18,690 nucleotides of DNA from DASUMF01 sp040510575 (GTDB taxonomy: Bacteria; Actinomycetota; Acidimicrobiia; IMCC26256; DASPTH01): assembly GCA_040510575.1 (NCBI GenBank), contig JBEVIU010000082.1, forward strand, positions 1 to 18,690. The letters are read 5' to 3'. A model generated the notes under the pieces. That model had not been told where the DNA came from. It saw only the letters and a program-made list of their open reading frames with translations, and searched no databases. Of this stretch, positions 15,330 to 18,690 are shown piece after piece; within the stretch, counting starts at the first letter, position 1; every line of letters begins with the position of its first letter. The position numbers and the translations under genes were made by a program.

Positions 15330-15510
15330 ACAGCGGTCGCGCGCAACCCGGATGTTGCGTGGGCACCGGGTTCCATGGGGCGACTGCCCACGGGCCCGGG
15401 GGAGGGGAAGTCGGTGCGAGACCGACGCTGACCCGCAACTGTGAGCGGAGGCGGTTCGCCGCATTCCGTGAGCCAGGCTACCTGCCACTGTCCGCCGGGC
15501 CACCGGTGCT
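15330..15510 (+). ncRNA. Cobalamin riboswitch aptamer
   Basis: Conserved core elements of the cobalamin riboswitch are all present in order. GCTGACCCGCAACTGTGA at 15427-15444 is the core strand. The hairpin 15410-15415/15421-15426 (GTCGGT/ACCGAC) precedes it after GGGGAAG. The B12 box AGCCAGGCTACCTGCC is at 15471-15486. A helix 15359-15365/15385-15391 (GTGGGCA/TGCCCAC) and a hairpin centred on TTCG (15446-15468) fill the other arms. Ends are approximate. Such riboswitches repress downstream genes when adenosyl- or other cobalamin is abundant. It sits 70 bp ahead of the toroid protein gene on the same strand. Confidence 0.95.
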
Positions 15511-15521
15511 CCCTTAGCGGA

Positions 15522-15573
15522 GCCGCCCTCGGGCGGCCGACAGAAGACCCTCGTGGACCAGGGGTCACGGAGG
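15522..15573 (+). promoter_or_regulatory. Riboswitch expression platform with alternative hairpins over the Shine-Dalgarno
   Basis: First comes a strong hairpin GCCGCCC/GGGCGGC (15522-15528/15531-15537). Then two mutually exclusive pairings are possible. One pairs 15549-15555 (CCTCGTG) with 15566-15573 (CACGGAGG, one bulged G) and buries the Shine-Dalgarno GGAGGA at 15569-15574. The other pairs GACCC (15546-15550) with GGGTC (15562-15566) and frees it. This predicts control at translation initiation. No T-tract terminator is seen. Confidence 0.55.
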
Positions 15574-15581
15574 AACCATGC

Positions 15582-16754
15582 ATGTTGCGCATTCTTCGCG
15601 CGCGACGTGTGGCCGCCATCGCGGTCACGCTCGCCGCCACCGTTGTCACGTTGTCCCTGCCGGCGCGCGCCGTCGACCCGGCAACCATCACGAACGCGAT
15701 CGACTACCTCGCGTCGACCCAGATCTCCGGCACCACCGTCGCCAACGGCAACGGCGCCTGGGACTCGTCGCCGACGTTCCCCTTCTACACGTACGACGCG
15801 GTGCTCGCGATCGCCGAGCACGCCCAGACCGGCCCGACCTGGAGCACGAGTGAGGCGTTCGACGCGGTCGACGGTTTCGAGAACGTCGACGGTGACAGCC
15901 CGCTCGCCTTCATGGACCTCATGGCCGACAACATCGCCGGACCGGGCGACGCGGCCAAGACCGTCGTGCTCCTCGCCGCGCCGCTCGGTCTGTCGTTCGA
16001 CGCGTACAACCCCGGTGGCGACGCCGGCACCGTCGACCTCGTTGCGGCGATCGGCTCACCCGCGGTCGACGGCTCGTACGCACCCGACTTCGCGTTCAAC
16101 GACACGCTGTACGCGGCACTCGCGACCAAGCTGATCAGCGGGGCGGTGGTGCCCACCACCGTGGCCTACGTGAAGGCCGGCCAGAAGGTCGACGGCAGCT
16201 GGTCCTACGACCACGACGCCGGGACGACCACCGACGCCGACATCGACACCACGGGGCTCTCCCTGATGGTGCTGCTCGCGAGCGGGCTCGGTCCGGACGA
16301 CGCTGCGGTGCAGCTCGGCCTGCGCTACCTCGCCGAGCAGCTCCAGCCGGCGGGCTACTGGAACTTCTTCGGCGAGGCCAGCGTCGAGAGCTCGTCGCGC
16401 GCCATGCTCGCGATCGCCGCGGCCGGCTTCGACGTGAACTCGTCGTGCTGGCGCGACACGGTGGCACCCAAGCTGGCCGGCAAGCCTTTCGTCGGCGCCG
16501 ATGCGGCGATCGAGGCGTTCGCCAACGACAACGGGAGCATTGCCGCACCCATGGCGTTCAACGTGACGTACTCCACGTCGCAGAGCGTCGAAGGGCTGGA
16601 GCGGTCGTGGCTGCCGATCACCGTCGGCGCCGCGCACACGTGCGCCGTTCCGACGCCCGACGTGCCGACGCCCGACGTGCCGACGATTCCCATCCTCGTC
16701 GACGCGGCCACCAGCGCGGTTCCCGTGCTGGTCACGCCCGCCTTCACCGGCTGA
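15582..16754 (+). CDS. Secreted alpha/alpha-toroid protein (prenyltransferase/squalene-cyclase-repeat fold), candidate cobalamin-capture protein
   Basis: A 390-residue protein with a signal peptide (MLRILRARR, hydrophobic core, ARA cleavage near 30). The mature part has repeated Gly/Trp-rich turns followed by helices: NGAWDSSPTF (57-66), DGSYAPDFAFNDTLYAAL (163-180), DGSWSYDHD (204-212) with DIDTTGLSLMVLLASG (220-235), AGYWNFFGEASVESSSRAML (257-276), and NGSIA with TYSTSQSVEGL (317-339). This is the alpha6/alpha6-toroid pattern of squalene-cyclase repeats and of the large domain of intrinsic factor/transcobalamin. No DxDD or QW catalytic signature of a terpene cyclase is seen. Two cysteines remain (289, 354). 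ATG 15582 has GGAGGA at 7 nt. Control by a B12 riboswitch and divergence from an ECF operon argue for extracellular B12 binding; this function is inferred. Confidence 0.8.
   Translation: MLRILRARRVAAIAVTLAATVVTLSLPARAVDPATITNAIDYLASTQISGTTVANGNGAWDSSPTFPFYTYDAVLAIAEHAQTGPTWSTSEAFDAVDGFENVDGDSPLAFMDLMADNIAGPGDAAKTVVLLAAPLGLSFDAYNPGGDAGTVDLVAAIGSPAVDGSYAPDFAFNDTLYAALATKLISGAVVPTTVAYVKAGQKVDGSWSYDHDAGTTTDADIDTTGLSLMVLLASGLGPDDAAVQLGLRYLAEQLQPAGYWNFFGEASVESSSRAMLAIAAAGFDVNSSCWRDTVAPKLAGKPFVGADAAIEAFANDNGSIAAPMAFNVTYSTSQSVEGLERSWLPITVGAAHTCAVPTPDVPTPDVPTIPILVDAATSAVPVLVTPAFTG
16651..16680 (+). repeat. Two exact 15-bp tandem copies within the toroid gene
   Basis: The unit CGACGCCCGACGTGC occurs twice without a spacer, followed by a partial third copy. 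It encodes a VPTPD-VPTPD linker near the C-terminus of the secreted toroid protein. The repeat probably expands or contracts the linker length in frame. Confidence 0.8.
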
Positions 16755-16759
16755 TCACG

Positions 16760-17620
16760 ATGCGTTTGCTGCGACAGACGCTCGCGCTGGTTGCGCTCGC
16801 CGTCGCGAGCGTCGTCGCGCTGCCGATCGCTGCCGGACCAGCCGCGGCCGCGTCGTCGCGCGCGGTGGTCGTGGTCGACACCGGCAGCGGAGTCCATGCG
16901 CAGGTGATCGAGTTCTCCGGCAGCGTCTCCGGTATGCAGGCGTTGCAGCTCGCCGGCGCGTCGCCCGAGACCATTCGGTACGGAGACCTCGGCGACGCGG
17001 TGTGCAGGCTCTACGGCGTCGGCGACGCGCCGACGCCGAGCGAGTGCCCCGGTGGCTGGTCGTACTACCGGGCTGTCGGGGGCGCCGGGACGTGGAACAC
17101 GTCGGGACTCGGGGCGTCGAACACCTCCGTGCACGACGGTGACGTCGAAGGCTGGAAGTACGGAGGGGGCCGCCCTGCCGCGTCGGCGGTGTTCTGCGAC
17201 TACGTCGCGTGCGCGGCGCCGGCGCCCGATCCTGCGCCCAGCGGCGGTGGGCAGGACACGAGCCCGAGTGCCACGCCACCGGCTGGAGGGGCGCCGTCGG
17301 CCGTGGGCGCGTCGGGGAGCGCGCCGACCGGAGCCGTTGCCCCAGGATCCGACCCGGCGGCGAGTGCCGACAACGAAATCACGGTGGCCGGCGAGACTGC
17401 GACCACCAGCACGACCAGTCCTCGAGCGCGCACCCGTGTCACGAAGGGCGACGCCGCTGGTCGCGAGACCGCGCTCGGCGCCTCGAACGTTGGCGACGAT
17501 GGGGGAAGCGGCTCACCGCTCGGCGTCGGGATCGTGGCCGCCGTACTCGTGGTCGCGGCTGCCGTCGCCCTCGTTGCCCGCCGTCGCCGATCCGGCAGTC
17601 CACCGGCCGGCGCCGCGTAG
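16760..17620 (+). CDS. Exported, membrane-anchored DUF4430-like protein, candidate partner in cobalamin capture
   Basis: A 286-residue protein: signal peptide (1-31, ending GPAAAA), a compact domain (36-150), a low-complexity Gly/Ser/Pro/Ala/Thr linker (152-250), a transmembrane helix (about 254-273) and a basic RRRR tail, so the domain is displayed outside on a stalk. The domain includes GWSYYRAVGGAG (99-110) and SVHDGDVEGWKYG (123-135), matching the W-x-Y-x-x-x-x-G ... DGD-x-x-x-W-x-Y pattern of DUF4430, the beta domain of transcobalamin and intrinsic factor. Cys82/Cys96 and Cys146/Cys151 may form disulfides. It starts 5 nt after the toroid gene and shares its riboswitch. I infer that it closes over B12 bound by the toroid or tethers it near the ECF importer. 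The family call is from pattern, not a search. Confidence 0.75.
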   Translation: MRLLRQTLALVALAVASVVALPIAAGPAAAASSRAVVVVDTGSGVHAQVIEFSGSVSGMQALQLAGASPETIRYGDLGDAVCRLYGVGDAPTPSECPGGWSYYRAVGGAGTWNTSGLGASNTSVHDGDVEGWKYGGGRPAASAVFCDYVACAAPAPDPAPSGGGQDTSPSATPPAGGAPSAVGASGSAPTGAVAPGSDPAASADNEITVAGETATTSTTSPRARTRVTKGDAAGRETALGASNVGDDGGSGSPLGVGIVAAVLVVAAAVALVARRRRSGSPPAGAA

Positions 17621-17646
17621 CTCGCGCACTCGCGTCGCGACTCGGG

Positions 17647-17652
17647 TACCGT
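17647..17652 (+). promoter_or_regulatory. -10 box of a leaderless promoter for the DNA methyltransferase
   Basis: TACCGT is followed by exactly 6 nt and then ATG 17659. There is no Shine-Dalgarno sequence. This separates the methyltransferase from the B12 operon, which ends 38 bp upstream. Confidence 0.45.
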
Positions 17653-17658
17653 GCGCCG

Positions 17659-18570
17659 ATGGCCACGCGCACCCGCTCGTTCGGCGCCGGCAAGCGCGAG
17701 AGCCACGACGCCAGCGACTTCTACGCGCGGTTCACGCCGCCGAAGATCTCGCAGGACGTGACCATCAACCCCTGTTCCGCCGCAGACCGGTTGATCGTGG
17801 GCGATGCGCGGGACATGCGCGACGTCGACGACAACTCCGTCGCGCTGGTCGTGACCTCACCGCCGTACTTCGCCGGCAAGGAGTACGAGCTCGCGCTGGG
17901 CGAAGGCGGCATCCCGGTGGACTACCTCGAGTACCTCGGCATGTTGCGCGACGTGTTCGCCGAATGTGTCCGCGTCCTCGAACCGGGCGGACGAATCGCA
18001 GTGAACGTCGCCAACCTCGGTCGCAAGCCCTACCGCTCGCTCGCGGGTGACGTGACCACCATCCTGCAAGACGAGCTCGCGCTGCTGTTGCGCGGCGAGG
18101 TCGTGTGGGTGAAGGCAAAGGGCGCGTCGGGGTCCACTGCGTTCGGCTCGTACATGAAGCCGTCGAACCCGGTGCTCCGCGACGTGAGCGAACGCGTCGT
18201 CATCGCATCGAAGGGCCGGTTCGATCGCGCCATCCCGATGAAGGCGCGTGCCGAAGCCGGGCTCCCGCACGAGCCGACGATCTCGAAAGAGGAGTTCTTC
18301 GCGTCCACGCTCGACGTGTGGGAGATGCGGCCCGAGAGCGCGCGCCGCGTCCAGCACCCGGCGCCGTTCCCCGTCGCACTCCCCGAACGGTTCATCCAGC
18401 TCTACACCTACCGGGGCGACGTCGTCCTCGACCCCTTCCTCGGGTCGGGGAGCACCGCGGTGGCCGCCGCTCGCACCGATCGGCGCTACGTGGGCTACGA
18501 CACCGACCCGGCCTACGTCGAGATCGCGAGGGAGCGGGTCGAGCAGGAGGGTGGTATCCCCACCGACTGA
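17659..18570 (+). CDS. Solitary site-specific DNA methyltransferase (beta-class, SPPY motif)
   Basis: A 303-residue enzyme of the N4-cytosine/N6-adenine methyltransferase family. The catalytic motif IV is TSPPY (66-70), and the AdoMet-binding motif I is DPFLGSGST (258-266), in the order of the beta class. HPAPFP (233-238) and YVGYDTDPAYVEIARERV (277-294) are family-typical. SPPY more often marks N4-cytosine than N6-adenine enzymes, but this is not decisive. The target-recognition part is probably around 120-230. No restriction endonuclease or specificity gene is adjacent, so it looks like an orphan methyltransferase with a possible role in regulation or replication. Start ATG 17659 is supported by the TACCGT box; the frame extends further upstream only through the preceding gene. 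Confidence 0.9.
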   Translation: MATRTRSFGAGKRESHDASDFYARFTPPKISQDVTINPCSAADRLIVGDARDMRDVDDNSVALVVTSPPYFAGKEYELALGEGGIPVDYLEYLGMLRDVFAECVRVLEPGGRIAVNVANLGRKPYRSLAGDVTTILQDELALLLRGEVVWVKAKGASGSTAFGSYMKPSNPVLRDVSERVVIASKGRFDRAIPMKARAEAGLPHEPTISKEEFFASTLDVWEMRPESARRVQHPAPFPVALPERFIQLYTYRGDVVLDPFLGSGSTAVAAARTDRRYVGYDTDPAYVEIARERVEQEGGIPTD

Positions 18571-18591
18571 ACCCCTCCGGCGGTTCGCTCG

Positions 18592-18597
18592 TACCAT
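18592..18597 (+). promoter_or_regulatory. Possible -10 box ahead of the last gene
   Basis: TACCAT fits TANNNT and lies 14 nt before ATG 18612, implying a leader of about 8 nt. The 41-bp gap after the methyltransferase shows no terminator. Confidence 0.3.
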
Positions 18598-18611
18598 CGA
18601 CACCTCTTCGT

Positions 18612-18690
18612 ATGCACGCGTTCGCGGTCAGCGCATCCAGCAACCTCTATCTCCTGACCGCGTTCGGCGGTGGGGTGATCTCGTTCCTGT
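18612..18690 (+). CDS. ccdA: Probable cytochrome c biogenesis protein CcdA, N-terminal 26 residues only
   Basis: The reading frame from ATG 18612 stays open to the window end and encodes MHAFAVSASSNLYLLTAFGG, then GVISFL. The AFGGGVISFL segment matches the first helix of CcdA/DsbD-type thiol-disulfide transporters, in which it is normally followed by SPCVLPLVP; that cysteine motif would start at the very next residues, outside the window. CcdA passes reducing equivalents across the membrane for cytochrome c maturation and extracytoplasmic thiol repair. The call depends on about 10 residues. Confidence 0.55.
   Translation, partial: MHAFAVSASSNLYLLTAFGGGVISFL

Noticed and set aside
15307..15438. 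Upstream extension of ecfT to an in-frame ATG at 15438
   Set aside because: It would encode a proline-rich stretch antisense to the conserved riboswitch core, whose sequence is explained by RNA structure.
15578..15853. Alternative frame from ATG 15578, 4 bp before the toroid start
   Set aside because: Spacing to the Shine-Dalgarno is only 3 nt and the product lacks a signal peptide or any fold, whereas ATG 15582 gives a clear exported protein.
15582..16754. Annotation as a squalene/terpene cyclase
   Set aside because: The repeats share the fold, but no DxDD or other cyclase acid motif is visible, and the signal peptide and B12 riboswitch point elsewhere.
1..18690. Mobile elements, CRISPR, tRNA or rRNA genes, prophage
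   Set aside because: No transposase or integrase motifs, spaced repeats, or tRNA/rRNA signatures were seen, and coding style is uniform across the window.

Overview
The window is very GC-rich, with dense codon-biased genes, many GTG starts, stop/start overlaps (ATGA, GTGA) and few Shine-Dalgarno sequences. This points to an actinobacterium, possibly an Acidimicrobiia-like lineage; that placement is inference. No rRNA, tRNA, CRISPR array or insertion sequence was seen.

Region 1 (1-5939) is acyl-CoA metabolism. A truncated acyl-CoA dehydrogenase with an N-terminal extension like (2S)-methylsuccinyl-CoA dehydrogenase is divergent from a mesaconyl-CoA C1-C4 CoA transferase (mct) and a mesaconyl-C4-CoA hydratase (meh). 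A MaoC-type hydratase follows after an oppositely oriented, membrane-anchored SGNH hydrolase. Together they suggest that mesaconyl-CoA, from an ethylmalonyl-CoA-type pathway or from glyoxylate plus propionyl-CoA, is routed to citramalyl-CoA as in the second cycle of the 3-hydroxypropionate bicycle. A HIT protein and a ribbon-helix-helix protein, the latter preceded by an AT-rich tandem repeat, end the region.

Region 2 (5956-11748) holds a Tat-exported amidohydrolase, a DrrA/DrrB-type ABC exporter, and a tightly overlapping operon: metallo-beta-lactamase-fold hydrolase, flavin reductase, MauE-like membrane protein and an 85-residue Rossmann-like mini-protein. A large inverted repeat closes it.

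Region 3 (11724-17620) is the most notable part, a cobalamin-uptake locus. On the minus strand is an ECF transporter operon ecfT - fused ecfA-ecfA - S component, with ATGA overlaps. Divergent from it, a clear cobalamin riboswitch precedes two exported proteins. The first is an alpha/alpha-toroid protein of the prenyltransferase/squalene-cyclase-repeat fold, the fold of the large domain of animal intrinsic factor and transcobalamin. The second has a DUF4430-like beta domain, resembling their small domain, and a C-terminal membrane anchor. My reading is a split, bacterial 'transcobalamin-like' B12 capture system feeding an ECF importer.

Region 4 (17621-18690) has a solitary SPPY-type DNA methyltransferase and the first codons of a probable ccdA.

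A recurring TANNNT box 6-7 nt before the start codon of first genes (1025-, 1116+, 4439+, 5400+, 9562+, 17659+) suggests leaderless transcription is common here; it also helped choose starts.
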